64,000 bases of DNA from Lamellibrachia satsuma (GCA_033239005.1 BSQZ01000001.1:32761688-32825687); one strand, 5' to 3'; shown: positions 1 through 12,000, numbered from the stretch's first letter. Translations and numbers: made by a program. Notes: generated by a model from the letters alone, not told the origin.

Positions 1-94
1 AAAGTCCTCCTGCTTGCCGTTTGAGAGAGATCACACTGAACGGTTGAAATTCGGATCCAACGCACTCAGATCCGGGAAGTATGTCTGAAACTCC

Positions 95-625
95 TTCTGC
101 GTGGAAGGCAAGTGTGCCTGCACAAGACGCCTCATGTTTCCATGTCCGTGTCTTCATCCTGAAGCTCCTTCTGCGTGGAAGGCAGGGGCCCTGCACAAGA
201 TGCCTCACGTTTCCATGTCCCGTGTCTTCATCCTGAAACTCCTTTTGCGTGGAAGGCAGGTGTGCCTGCACAAGACGCCTCATGTTTCCATGTCCCGTGT
301 CTTCATCCTGAAACTCCTTCTGCGTGGAAGGCAGGTGTGCCTCCACAAGACGCCTCATGTTTCCATGTTCCGTGTCTTCATCCTGAAACTCCTTCTGCGT
401 GGAAGGCAGGTGTGCCTCCACAAGACGCCTCATGTTTCCATGTTCCGTGTCTTCATCCTGAAACTCCTTCTGCGTGGAAGGCAGGTGTGCCTCCACAAGA
501 CGCCTCATGTTTCCTTGTCCCGTGTCTTCATCCTGAAACTCCTTCTGCATGGAAGGCAGGTGTGCCTGCACAAGACGCCTCATGTTTCCATGTCCCGTGT
601 CTTCATCCTGAAACTCCGCACTTAG
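95..625 (+). repeat. 75-bp minisatellite, about 7 copies
   Basis: The unit contains TTCCATGTCCCGTGTCTTCA and CTCCTTCTGCGTGGAAGGCA. The period is a multiple of three, so long frames stay open in several registers; these are not taken as genes. Units differ by single substitutions and occasional 1-bp indels. Confidence 0.9.
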
Positions 626-1620
626 GAATTCAAACATGTTGAAGTTTCAGTTGTCCCACCAGCTTCACAATGAATGCATGTATGTTGTCCACGGAATCAA
701 TCACCGTGGACTACGGGTCTAAGAATGTTTCCATGTCCCGTATTCAAGTGGAAAACGTTGTGGTTCAAACACGTCAGCTTCACGAGCACCTTTGTCCGAG
801 AGTTTCTCTACGAATTTTCGAGACTGCGCCTTGCCAACGTTCCACGAGAGAGCCAAAGGACCCCAATGTGGAAGAGTAGCGCCGATTGGTCTTATTCATA
901 CTAATAGCACAAGAGGCGGAAGAGCCGGGTATTGTGGGTGCTGGACTTAATGGTATTTAGTCGTTGCTATAAGGCGAAATCGTCGCAACTTACGAATGAT
1001 AGCGTTGAATGTTTGCTTGATAGGAACAATGTTTTCTGTGATTTTTATAGTATTACAGAGACGCACAGTCTCCTTCGTAGACTACACAAAGTGACAACAT
1101 TACAAACACCTAAACATTTCCGAACTGTGTTGCTGTGCGTCGAAAAGATCGCCTGTCTATGCCAAACATCATATGGATTCTCAGAACGAGTCAGCTGTGA
1201 GCTATGTAGGAGGATATTGTACGGTAAACTGCTATAGACCAATCGAGTAGTTTTTTTACCATGCATTATCCTCCTTGATAACACACGGCTGCTTCGTTTT
1301 GAGAATCATACAGAGCGAACATAACAAAGCGATTGACTTCGTGAGAACCAAAGACATAACGTGTAGCGTATGGCAGATGTTTGTCAATAAGACAACAAAG
1401 ATGACGCAAACGCTTGGGAACCCTGCGACATCATTAACAGGAGGCTATTTCACAGACAACATAGCGACAGTAATAAAAAGGACTTGAAAGTGTCTATGAC
1501 TACAGCCGCAACAACAGACTGACACAAAAAAAGAAAACAATCCCACACAAACGTTAGGGCATTCGACAAATCTGGGATAAACTTTAGGGGGTTCGACAGA
1601 TCTGGTGTACATTTTAGAAG
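626..1620. other. Gene-free stretch
   Basis: Only short unrelated frames. A TTAGGGNGTTCGACARATCTG motif repeats twice at about 1556-1605. Nothing else is recognised. Confidence 0.5.
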
Positions 1621-1624
1621 GTTC

Positions 1625-1676
1625 GCTACGCACGCACACACGCATGCGCACACGCACGCACCCACCCACCCACTCA

Positions 1677-1713
<37 letters not shown>

Positions 1714-1740
1714 ACACGCACGCACGCACACACACACAAT
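1625..1740. repeat. (ACGC)n / (CA)n microsatellite
   Basis: Runs of CGCACGCA and CACCCACC make up this stretch. A second, shorter (ACGC)n lies at about 2010-2060. Confidence 0.9.
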
Positions 1741-2439
1741 TTAAATTACTCAATAACTATACTATACTATACTGTAGAAGTACTAATATCCATCTAGACC
1801 CCTGCCAGAGCGTCTGAAAGGCATGAGTCCGAAGAGTACAATATAATACAATACAATAATTTATAATATAATACAATAAACTTCTATTGCGCCGAAATCC
1901 TCAAGACCTCGACCTGAGCAGCGCGTCAACACCAAAGCAGCAGGTGTATAATGACGAGTCGTCGACACATAGTAATCTAATTTGTTTCGCAGGTCTCAAA
2001 CAATTCACCAAGCACGCGCGCTCGCACGCACGCTCGCACGCACGCACGCACGCACCCATCCACTCAAACCACCCACCCAAGTACGCATTTGCAGAGCTAC
2101 AAACCATAATGTGGAGGTCATCCAGTCTAGGGGAGACCGGGGCTAGTTGTATACAGGGGCATGTTGTTACAGAGTCGTTTAAAAAAACACAGCTCACACA
2201 CGGAGTCACCATGAACAGCGAACACACTGTCTAAAAATCAGGAGTTAAGAAGACGATATTATCGAGGTGTGGACAAAAACGACTTTTTAACTACCTAAAA
2301 CTTTTCTGCTATGCGCACATAATATCATTTCACGCAAGCACTTTTTATGTTTCGTGAATGACACTTTAAAATTATATATGTTATGGTATATAAGGGGTTA
2401 TGCCACGTAGAAGTTAAACTGTAATTCAGGATTTGCAAA

Positions 2440-2685
2440 AATTGTGTTTGGGGCAAGTTGTTACAATTGTATTGGGGCAGGTTGTTACAATTGCATTAGG
2501 GTAGGTTGTTACAATTGTATTGGGGCATGTTGTTACAATTGTATTGGGGCAAGTTGTTACAATTGTATTGGGGCAGGTTGTTACAATTGTATTGGGGCAG
2601 GTTGTTACAATTGTATTGGGGCAGGGTGTTACAATTGTATTGGGGCAGGTTGTTACAATTGTATTGGGGCAGGTTGTCACAACGG
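2440..2685. repeat. 24-bp minisatellite, about 10 copies
   Basis: The unit is TTGTTACAATTGTATTGGGG plus CAGG. The 24-bp period keeps long frames open on both strands. Confidence 0.92.
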
Positions 2686-2847
2686 TGACAGCGCTCGAGC
2701 GGCTCGTACCGATGTCTCAGCCAGCGAAGTGTGTGCTCACAATGACTAAAAGAAGTAAACTTTTAATCACGACGTGTGAGCGCATTGTTTCACATGTGAA
2801 GCCCAGCATACTGGTTTATAACCAGTATGGTAAATGCTGGCAACATG

Positions 2848-2915
2848 AATATGTTCTCAACAAGCCAATGGCTTCCTTGTCCACGTGCCATCTGGGGCTT
2901 TTTCTCGGATAGCAA
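2848..2915 (+). mobile_element. CR1-like LINE 3' tail remnant
   Basis: The segment CAAGCCAATGGCTTCCTTGT and the following CCA-rich part match the 3' untranslated tail of the CR1 copies at 39.05, 29.25 and 57.65 kb. Confidence 0.65.
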
Positions 2916-2988
2916 TTTTGTATAATCTGGATTTTTTAGTGGCACAGCTCTATATTGCATGATTCATATAAACGTGCGTGTGTGCGTG

Positions 2989-3131
<143 letters not shown>

Positions 3132-3195
3132 CGAATAACAGCTACGATAAACGCAAGCAACTTTAATAGCCCCACTTTACCGGAGCAAGACTCAA

Positions 3196-3253
3196 AACGG
3201 CGTCTCAGCGCCCCTTCCGACCCGTTGGTCGGAAGGGGCGCTGAGACGCCGTT
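3196..3253. repeat. Perfect 27-bp inverted repeat with 4-nt loop
   Basis: The left arm 3196-3222 (starting AACGGCGTCTCAGCG) is exactly complementary to the right arm 3227-3253, with loop CGTT. It is GC-rich in an AT-rich region and would form a very stable hairpin in single-stranded DNA or RNA. Confidence 0.95.
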
Positions 3254-3870
3254 ACTAAACAACACACCAGGCGTCAGCACACTTGCTGGCGTTAAGCCCC
3301 CAGCAAACCTGTTCACGCAAACCCCATTTCAACTTATATTGAAGCATCCATGCAGCCACTTTGCAATCATTGCGCGAAAGTTTTTCGTTCTAACCCTAAC
3401 CCATCACTGGAATCCCATCTTACCCTTAACTTCAAAAATTGCCTTAACCTCAAAAATGTTCATTGTTTGCTAAATAAAATTATAAATACGCCTACCAATG
3501 CTTCTGGTATAATGTCATCAACAAAATCCTATGCGTCTTAAAATCCGATTGATCAAGCAATACCTCACTGCCAAGATTCAGATATTTCAAATGTTTAAGC
3601 TTTGCTGGATGAATACAACGATGTCTGGGCAAATGAAATAACTGAATTCGGCTAGCTTGCAAATGTCTAGGGACTACATTCGTGTAGTAACTCGAAGTAT
3701 AATCGTGGTCCTAACCCTACTCTTTGGCACACAGGCAGCGATCTTGGCATCTCATATCGACCTTGACCTAGGTCGGACATAGACTAGTTCGTCTATAAAT
3801 CGTCGGACATCGTCTAGTGCGTCTATAAATCATAGACGTCGTTACACTTGTCATCCGTGCCACAATAAAA
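3254..3870. other. Gene-free stretch between hairpin and CR1 fragment
   Basis: It contains a short imperfect duplication (ATCGTCGGACAT / GTCGGACATAGACTAGT, about 3765-3830). Nothing is recognised as coding. Confidence 0.5.
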
Positions 3871-5450
3871 TCAATGAGGATAATAAATCACCGCGAGTGG
3901 ATGGAATTCCTCCAAAACTGCTAATGGAAACAGTAGAACAAATCAGTATACCACTTGCAAGAGTGTTCAACTTGTCGTTAAAAGAGGGAGTTGTTCCTTT
4001 TGAACTGAAAGAAGCAAACATCATACCATTATTTAGAAAAGGGTTCGAGAAATAAGTAAGAGAATTACAGACCAGTGATCGAGTTTAACGTCAGTGATTT
4101 GTAAATTATTAGAAAGGCTAATTAAAGACGGGTGGACTTCCTTGTTAGGCATAAATATTTTTATTAATCTCAACATTGATTCCTTGAAGCGAGGTCATGC
4201 TAAACAAATATGTTATGTTTTTGGAAGAAATCACTAAGTGGATAGACGAGGGATCGCCAGTAGCTATATATACTTAGATTTTCAGAAAGCTGTTGACAAA
4301 GTGCCACATCAAAAATTACTACTTAAATTAAAAGAAGTGTTTAGAAAGGTTAACACTGATGGTGATAAACAACATTCACAAAACGATCTAGACAGATTAT
4401 AGTTCAGTGTTCTGAGAATTGGCAGATGTTGTTCAATTTTGGGAAATGTAAATGCCTACATACAGGACATGGGTACTTGGATGTAAATTATAAAATGGGA
4501 GATACTGTTCTGGGTACTACTGTAAAAAAAAGGAGATTTAGGGGTTACAATAAGCGCTGATATGCAAGTTTCAGAGCAGTGTGGTATTGCAGCTTCAAAT
4601 AGTAATCAAATTCTTGAGTTACTTAGGAGAAGCTTAACATACAAAGAAAAAAGATAATTATACCTCTGTATAAAGCAATAGTTAGACGTAATTTAGAATA
4701 ATGTATATAAGCGTGGAGACCATATCGTAAGAAGGATATAGAAACGCTTGAACGCATAGAAGAACAACTAAAATTAGTCCAGAAATGAGATACCTTAGTT
4801 GTGAAGAACGCCTGAAATAATGTGGTTTAACAACTCCAGAAACAAGGAGATTAAGAGGAGATCAGATTGAAGTTTTTTTAAGATATTTTGGATGGATATG
4901 AAAATATTGATAGAAATATGTTTTTCTCACTCAAGAAAGATAGCAAAACTAGAGGACTTGAGGTAAAATCACATAGGACAATAGATGAATGGAACAAATT
5001 GTCTACGGATTATATAACTGCTAGCAACGTGAATATGTTTAAAAACAGGTAAAGGTAAATTCATCCCCCAGGCATTACGCCTTAGGAAGCCATGAAGGCT
5101 TATATGGCCAGTGCTTAAACCTGGTTTCTGTAGTGCGAAACAACTTAGAGTGCAGTTATACTGACTCTCCTGGACGGGACACTAGTCCATCGCAGGTACT
5201 TTCCAAACAGTGTTTGTACTCATTTGCAGCTGAGTAGACTGAGGCAAAGTAGGGTAAACGAAATTGCCTAAGCTTCGAAAACGAACCGTGCCCAGTGTGG
5301 GTGTTGAACTCACAACCCTCGAATTTAGAGTCCAACACCTTAACCACTAGGCATTGTCATTGTTGGAATCTCGATGAGCCAATATCTTCCTTGTCCACTT
5401 GCCATCAGTGCCTTTAGCTTGGATGGCAACTTTTGTTAAATCTTATCTTA
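3870..5450 (+). mobile_element. Decayed CR1-like LINE fragment disrupted by a SINE
   Basis: From about 3880 the + strand is closely similar to ORF2 of the 36-39 kb element, starting at the KSPxVDGIPPKLL region. It carries many frameshifts and stops. A segment corresponding to the RT core up to just before the FRKV motif is missing near 4330. The copy continues to the MFKN motif at about 5048, is broken by a reverse-oriented SINE (5049-5356), and resumes with the CR1 3' tail at about 5357-5450. Roughly 40 bp of LINE sequence at the junction is absent. Confidence 0.85.
5049..5356 (-). mobile_element. tRNA-derived SINE inside a CR1 fragment
   Basis: On the - strand the head reads TAGTGGTTAAGGTGTTGG, like a pol III A box. 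It is followed by GTGAGTTCAACACC, like a B box. A central block follows (GAAGCTTAGGCAATTTCGTT ...) that is also seen at 53.1, 55.8 and 59.6 kb. The tail runs into the CR1 sequence on the other side. Confidence 0.75.
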
Positions 5451-6320
5451 GGTGGTTGTCTCATGTCACGTCTTGGGCTAGTATGATTCATTGTGGCACG
5501 AATGACAAGTGTAACGATGTTTTCCTTATGGTATATTTCCATTTCCCGGGTAAAAAAAAGAAGAAAAAACGGGATTGCGGTTGTTTCAGTTGATTTTGGT
5601 ACATGTTGGTATCTTTTTGGTGTTTTGGCGAGGGAATTGTTTGGTACCGTCAGTTTCATTGGATGCGAGAATAGTGGTTGTCGAATGGAAAGAGTTGTAC
5701 GTTGTAACCTTTGGAAACATTTACGCATGGGCTTTAACATATTTCCGGTTTCGTCGGGTGGGCGGCTAGGTTAGCGAAGAAAAATAAATTAAGCTACGGC
5801 TCAATTGCGATGTTCACGTATTTATAAAGGTATTGTATTTATGATCCTTTGGAACTGCCTAGTTAATAAAATGTTCGATTTCGCCGCTGATCCGTTTATG
5901 CTAATGATAGTGACGACAACTCGGTCGGCGTTCAGACTCCTTGGGCCTTTTCCCTAGTCTGGCCCTGGGGCCTGGGTTTCGGAAGCAGAATTGCATTAAA
6001 ATTCGGGAACATGAACGTAATTTGCAGTTATTCAGTATTTGTGAATGATTGCCATTTATGCAATTACCAACCTGTAAATGTTTCTCATCATAATAATGGT
6101 GATAATATAAGTAGTATTGAAACAAATATATGTCTGACTGTGACACTGTGACTGTGTCACTGACACTGACAGACTAAATAATCAAAAATGAGTTAAGTCA
6201 AGATTCTGATTCTGAGTTTTGAATTTAGCCTTCACTTGTAAAATTGTGTGTTGGTGATTTTTAATCAGTGCTGCCTTGAGAAGCACATTTTGACATATTT
6301 CTTGATAGATGTACATTAAT
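5451..6320. other. Gene-free stretch
   Basis: Small ORFs only, none with recognisable motifs. A GTGACACTGTGACTGTGTCA-like dyad lies near 6138. Confidence 0.45.
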
Positions 6321-6324
6321 TCAA

Positions 6325-6680
6325 GGCTAGTCTAAAAGTACAGCAGTCATTCTGCGCATGTTTTGGGATTTCCTGTTACGTGAGCCGTGTTTTTAGCTCT
6401 CAGTTCTAAAAGACGGCAGTCAGTGTGTGCTGTGCATGCGCTTAATTTCATTCATGAGCCGTACCTTTAGCACTCATTTCTAAAAGTAACTGTGTGCATA
6501 ATTTCATGCGTGAGCCATATCTTTATCACACTTTTAAAAGTTTGGCAGTTATTTCATATGTGAGCCGTATAATTAGCACTCGGTTCTAAAAATGCAGCAG
6601 TTATTGTGCACACGGATGTGGGCAGAATCTTTTGCACCCAGTTCTAAAAATACGGCAGTCATTGTGTGCATGCATTGCTC
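6325..6680. repeat. Irregular 65-80-bp repeat, about 6 units
   Basis: Units share 'GTGAGCCGT', 'TTAGCACTC', 'AGTTCTAAAA' and 'CGGCAGTCATTGTGTGCATG', with variable spacing. Confidence 0.7.
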
Positions 6681-6854
6681 AATTTCAAGACGTGATTTGC
6701 ACATATGTATTTTTTGTCAGCCAGAATAATGGGTGTGTGAATCTTTGGAACGATAAATAATATTGAAACTTTGGTATTTTATATGCATTGTTTGTAATGG
6801 TTGTTCCTTTTCGAGGATTGATTCATACATATTATATGTATATCTATGTGTAAT

Positions 6855-9200
6855 ATTATAATAATAATAATGCACTTTATTTTTACACTCATATCCAGAG
6901 TACAACTCTGTTCAAGGGTGTTTACAATGACTAAAAGGACTAAAATGTGTGTAATAAAATTAAACGTATATGTATAAGGCTTAAGCTTCATTAAAACAAA
7001 AATGTACTAAGCAAGATAAGCTAAAGCTATCAATGTACATACAAAAGCATACGCATGAGTAAATAATTAAATCATTAATAAATAATGAATAAATAATTAA
7101 AATAATTTATAAATGAATAAATAATTAAAATAATAAACTAGTATAATAGTAGAAAATTAAGAATAATATTAATAATATATACTATGATATGAGTGGTATA
7201 TAGAACTAAACATTAAAAGCAAGTTTGAAATAGTGAGTCTTAAGACGGGCTTTAAGAGTGTCCATGCAGCCGGTCAGATGCAAGTCTTCCGGTAGAGAGT
7301 TCCTTAGAGTTGGCTGAGTGCGAGAGAATGACCGGCGGCCGTAATGCTCGAGGTTGTGGCGTGGAACGGTGAGTAGGGCACGATCAGCAGATTATAGGGC
7401 GCCGTGCGGAACGTACGGCGTGATGAGCGAGGCAAGGTACGCCGGCGTCCTGTTATGAAAGGCGCGAAACACAATGATGAGTAGTTTGTATTCAATGCGA
7501 TACTTGACCGGCAACCAGTGGGGTTGTTGCAGCACTGCTGTCATGCTTCGCCGGTCACCCTGCCTAATCCGCAAAACAACTCTGGCCGACGAACGCTGTA
7601 CCATCTCAAGACGGTGCAAGAGGCGGTTGGAGATGTCATACAGTACAGCATTCCCATAGTCGATCAGCGATGTAACGAGGGAGTGAACAAGAGTGTTGCA
7701 TGATAAGGCTTGTTTGTATCTTAGCGATGCGAAATAAATTAAAATAACCAGCATGACAAGCGTTCGATATTTGAGCCGAAGTGTCAAGTCCGCTGTCAAG
7801 TATAACGCCGATGTCACGAACCGTGTTCATCAGTGATAAGGCGGACCCACACACATCGATAGTGAACGGTGGTACAGTGGTAGAACGAAAAATTATGGCT
7901 TCTGTTTTCGTCTCATTGAGTAGCAGATGGTTGCAGTTCAGCCAGCGTCTTATGTCACGTACACATTCGTTGATTTTCCGTAGTGTATCAGCATGGTTCA
8001 GTGGCGGACACTCAGCGTATAGTTGAGTGTCGTCCGCGTATATGTGGTAGTGGATCTGATGGCGTTCGAAGATGTCCGCGATAGGTAGAATGTACATGTT
8101 CAATATCATCGGACCTAGAACCGAGCCCTGTGGAACACTGATGAATAAGTCTCTGTGCTGAAGTTGCTTCGCGTATCTTTATTGTATTAGTTCGACCTGC
8201 GAGGTATGATTTGAACCATGTAAAGACTGTCTGGGTTAGTCCGATATCATGAAGTCGAAGCAGTAGAATGCTGTGGTCTAGTGTGTCGAAAGCTGCACTT
8301 AGATCTAATAGTACAAGCAAAACGCCACGCCGTGAATCAGAGCCTTCTCCGTGCTGTGTCTCGACCGGTATGTGATCTGGAATGGGTAGCTGAAGCCGTT
8401 GGCGTCAATGTGACGGCGCAGTTTGTTGACAACATAACGTTCTAATGTTTTCGAAACAAAACTCAGGATTGATATTGGGCGGTAGTTGGCGAGTGAGTTC
8501 ACGTTGAGGCCACGTTTCTTAAGTATAGGTGTCACTAACAGTACGACACCTGTTGCGAGCAACGTGTTGATATCAGCTAGGATCGGTGCAAGTAGGTTGA
8601 TGTTTCCTTGCAGCAAGCTCGTCGGCATCGTGTCGAGGTCGCAGGATTTCGCAGACGACTGGAGAACGATCCGTCTGGTGTTTGCTGTCGTCGCCAGCGT
8701 AAATTCACAGAGTTGCGCATGTTGGTGTAGACCTACATCAGATGGCTGTTTATCGAAAGTGTTCGTCACCACGCGTAAATGAATGGCACAACGTATATTT
8801 AAAATCTTGTCAATGAAGAACTGAAATGTCTCAGCAAGGACTAAGGCATTGAGTGAGTCAGGCAACTGAACTGGTGTAGATCAGCTCAACAGTACGTTGG
8901 TAACGCCAAACAATGTTTTCATGTTGTGTCCGGCTTCGTGTATCACCATACAGAACTGACTGGCCTTCGTGGTGGTTAGTTGTCGGCGGTAAACGTCTCG
9001 AAGCAAAGTATACATCTGTCGGTGGACAGCAAGTCGCGTCTTTCGCCATCGGCGCGGCGGAGGTTGCGCTTTGCACCGGACAACTCTGCCGTGTGCCACG
9101 GTGTCTTCGGACGAGCCGTGATGATACGCGTGACAATCAGTGCGTGCCTGTCCACGACGGTTGCGATGGCGGCGTTGTAGTTCTCGATGAGAACTAAAAG
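6855..9200 (-). mobile_element. Degenerate L2/CR1-group LINE (reverse transcriptase relic)
   Basis: The reverse transcriptase is readable on the - strand with several stops and frameshifts. Going 5' to 3' (high to low coordinate): WRKTRLAVHRQMY (about 9030), NYRPISILSFVSKTLER and RHSTEKAL (8305-8620), LLVLLDLSAAFDTLDHSIL (about 8270-8325), IYADDTQLY with the catalytic YADD box (about 8030), WLNCNHLLLNETKTE, RDIGVILDS, VTSLIDYGNAVLYD and LQQPHWLPVKYRIEYKLLI. This motif set is typical of L2-like elements and differs from the CR1 copies elsewhere in the window. An (ATA)n run near 6858-6875 is a plausible 3' tail. No intact ORF remains. Confidence 0.85.
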
Positions 9201-9339
9201 ATGTGTTTAGAATGATATCTCAGTCATCATGTGCTTATGTCACCCAGGCCACATTCAATAATTTATTCTTTAGTTTTAAGTCTTAACAGGCAGTTCAATG
9301 CACACATAAGTATAGCATATCATATACAAGGCTGTGGCT

Positions 9340-9785
9340 ATAGGTCCAGTCCCGGACGCACTATAAAGCAGCTATTGCTCCGGCACTTCCTGTGCGCATG
9401 CGCAATAATAACCTGGCGGCACCCGCTGAAGTTCCGTCACTGCCGGGCGCCTACCGGACAACGGACGAATTGGCTAATGCTCCGGCACTGACTGCCGGAG
9501 CTATAGCCAACTTATCCACTGTCCGGCACTGACTGTCGGTGAAATAGAGCTGCAGTTAAAGTTCCGTCACTACCGGACAATGCGTGAATTGGCTATAGGT
9601 CCGGCACTGACTGCCGGTTAAATAGAACCACAGCTAAAGTTCCGTCACTGCCGGTCGCCTACCGGACAACGTGTTAATTGGCTATAGCTCCGGTAATGAC
9701 TGTCGGTGAAATAGAGCAGGAGGCACAGTTTCATCACTTATGAATCGCTATAGCTCGGCACTGACAGCCGGATATATCATAGGAC
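9340..9785. repeat. Tandem units rich in CCGGCACTGACTGCCGG palindromes
   Basis: Four or five divergent units contain GTTCCGTCACTRCCGG, 'CCTACCGGACAACG', 'AATTGGCTATAG' and 'TCCGGCACTGACTGCCGG'. Spacing is 78-130 bp. The CCGG-centred dyads would form cruciform-like stems. No gene is seen. Confidence 0.7.
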
Positions 9786-9789
9786 GTAC

Positions 9790-10545
9790 AGACTAGCTAC
9801 TGGCCCAGCTCTTTGAAACGTGCAATTAAAAAAACTGGTTTGCCAAGAATATATATGCCCAAAATATGTTTTGCTTGTTTATCATATCGGTACGTTTGTG
9901 TAATTATGGTGTTCAATTTTACTTGAAGCTCAAACATAGATCAGTAATACTTCCAGGTACAATAAGTATGGATCTTGCAACTATTTAGAAAATATATTCA
10001 ACCGGTTTATTCATTTTACTGACTAGTACTGCTTAAGTAGTGCTTCAAGTAATTGTGTCGACATATAAAGTGTAGGTATGATAAGGCAGGGAGACCAACA
10101 AGCATAATGGAATTCTCAGAAACTTTTATTCTGTAAAACACGTTATAGCAATTAAAAACAGACATGGACACATGCATTAGTGAGCTTTAAAACATTTCAA
10201 TCCATATACTGACCCGCTATTAAAAAAATTAAACTTTCTAAAAGTGAATGATATGCTAGCCCTTCAAAAATAAAAATTTTATTATAAATTTATACATAAT
10301 AAATTACCTACAACATTGGCAGATAGCAACAAACTCCGAGATACATGGTCATAATACACGCAATCAAAATAAAATTCACATTTATAGTACAAAGCATACT
10401 TTTGCAAAACAATGTCTTAAGTACAGTTTACCAAATACAATCAACAATACCTCTCAAAGTGTGAAAGGCAAACTTTATACACACAGTTTACAGGGTTTCA
10501 TAAATTATGCAAAGTATCATATCATCCAGAATTTAAAAAATACGT
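9790..10545. other. AT-rich gene-free stretch
   Basis: No reading frame or repeat is recognised. It lies downstream (3') of the - strand PHD gene, so it could hold that gene's 3' UTR. Confidence 0.4.
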
Positions 10546-10549
10546 GCAC

Positions 10550-10650
10550 AATCATCAACTGTTATACCTGTACATACATGACAGTCATCAACTGTTATAC
10601 CTGTACATACATGACAGTCATCAACTGTTATGCCTGTACATACATGCGCA
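10550..10650. repeat. 33-bp tandem repeat, 3 copies
   Basis: The unit is CATCAACTGTTATACCTGTA plus CATACATGACAGT. Confidence 0.9.
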
Positions 10651-10788
10651 ATCAACTCCAATGATGTTAGCTACACTCAAACACTATAAATACATCTTCA
10701 CTTTCTCACCTCACTACTTGCTGTGACATACACCACAGCTGAATGTGCATGCTACACAATAATGCCAAACAGACAGTCACTGGGTGTA

Positions 10789-11162
10789 TTACCCTTCAGT
10801 GTCTTTGCAGCTGCAACAAAACCAGTATTTCGATGCAGGTGCCTTCTTAAGTTTGGGCTTGGTGCACCTGTAGTGCAACCAGATCAAGCACCTGTCACAG
10901 AAGACACAGTTTTCACACTCCTCTTCTATGTCCTCACCACACCTGCCACAGTGCCAAACAGATTTTTGTCGAACTGCTTCAACCTTCTGCAGCACCTCCC
11001 TCCAAGCTGCTGGTGTAAAACATTCTTTCACACTGTTAATTGACACACAATCTTCTGTGATTGATGGTGGAATAATTGCATACACATCTTGCTTGGTCAG
11101 TTTGATATGATTCTCAAGAGCAGCTCTGGCTCTCTCTTCTAATACTAAACATGTCAGCGTGA
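10789..11162 (-). pseudogene. C-terminal exon of a KRGRPKG/PHD-finger repeat-family gene
   Basis: On the - strand, an AG acceptor at 11164-11163 opens an exon that reads LVLEERARAALENHIKLTK, VYAIIPPSI and ECFTPAAWREVLQKVE, then a PHD-like zinc finger ending in TEG and TAA at 10789. The finger shows WHCGRCGEDI, CVFCDRCLIWLHYRC and KYWFCCSC, matching a C-x2-C ... C-x2-C ... H-x2-C ... C-x2-C pattern. PHD fingers usually read histone-tail marks. The same layout (N-terminal KRGRPKG, then VIGLP, then a C-terminal PHD) is a widespread uncharacterised multicopy family in marine invertebrates (from memory). The upstream exon at 11352-11490 is frameshifted, so the locus is probably broken although this exon is intact. 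Confidence 0.7.
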
Positions 11163-11351
11163 CTACAACACAAACATAGAATAAATAAGTCAGTAATTAT
11201 AAATTTATTATATTATTTATTTTACTTAACTTCTATCCTCATGAACTTGAGCTGTAGTTTCTGATGTTTCATTCCATATCAGTGAAAACTATCCCGGACA
11301 CAACCTGGAATTAATTTTATTTCATAAAATTCTGTTTGCTAGTCCTCTTAC

Positions 11352-11490
11352 ACATTTTCTTCTCAGCAGTTGGTCTCTGTGCAAATGGAAGCTTGTTGAA
11401 ACGTTGTCGTTTCAGCGGCAGACCAATCACGGTTTTTCAAGACCTTTGGGTCGTCCCCTCTTACGCAATGCAGGAAGCAGCTTTATGGTT
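11352..11490 (-). pseudogene. Upstream exon of the same family with a 1-base deletion
   Basis: The - strand reads KLLPALRKRGRPKGLEKP then stop. One base further, in the next frame, it reads VIGLPLKRQRFNKLPFAQR and TAEKKM, ending at a GTAAGA donor near 11351. Family members read ...KRGRPKG(x)EKTVIGLP..., so one A missing from the A-run between the two segments restores the register. KRGRPKG is an AT-hook-like motif. Confidence 0.65.
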
Positions 11491-11514
11491 GAGAAATCTT
11501 AAATGAACCCACAG

Positions 11515-12000
11515 CTTTTGCAAAACCGCCAAATCAGTTATATAAGTTTTCCTATGTAAAAAACAAATATATTATATAAAAATATAATAAATAACAAGCA
11601 AAACCGTCAAAGCAGTGATATCAGCTTTTCCACATGAGACAACATAAATCGATTTACACATAATTAATTCGAATTTAAGTCGACTTATCAACAGTCAGTG
11701 GTCAGGCACAAAGAAATAAACGTACCTGGCATAGGGTTTAGCCTCATTTTCTGGACGAAGTTCCATCACAGATTCTGCGCTAACAGTCGACGCACCTATG
11801 GAAAAATTAAGAAATGACAAATAACATGCAGCTAAACCGCCAAAGCAGTTATATCAGTTTTCCTATGTAAAAAACGAATATTAGATAAAAACATGATAAA
11901 TAACAAGCAAAACAGTCAAAGCAGTGATATCCACGTGAGACAACAAAAATGCATTTACACATAATTAATTCGAATTTAAGCTGACTTATCAACAGGAAAA
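11515..12000. repeat. Direct duplication of about 180 bp
   Basis: Segments 11520-11700 and 11828-11995 share AACCGCCAAAKCAGTTATAT, 'GTTTTCCTATGTAAAAAAC', 'AACAAGCAAAAC' and 'ACACATAATTAATTCGAATT'. Confidence 0.8.

Noticed and set aside
101..642. Long overlapping + strand frames of 174 and 155 aa
   Set aside because: They are translations of a 75-bp minisatellite in two registers, with no domain and no splice context.
3196..3253. Rho-independent bacterial terminator
   Set aside because: No T-tract follows and the context is eukaryotic.
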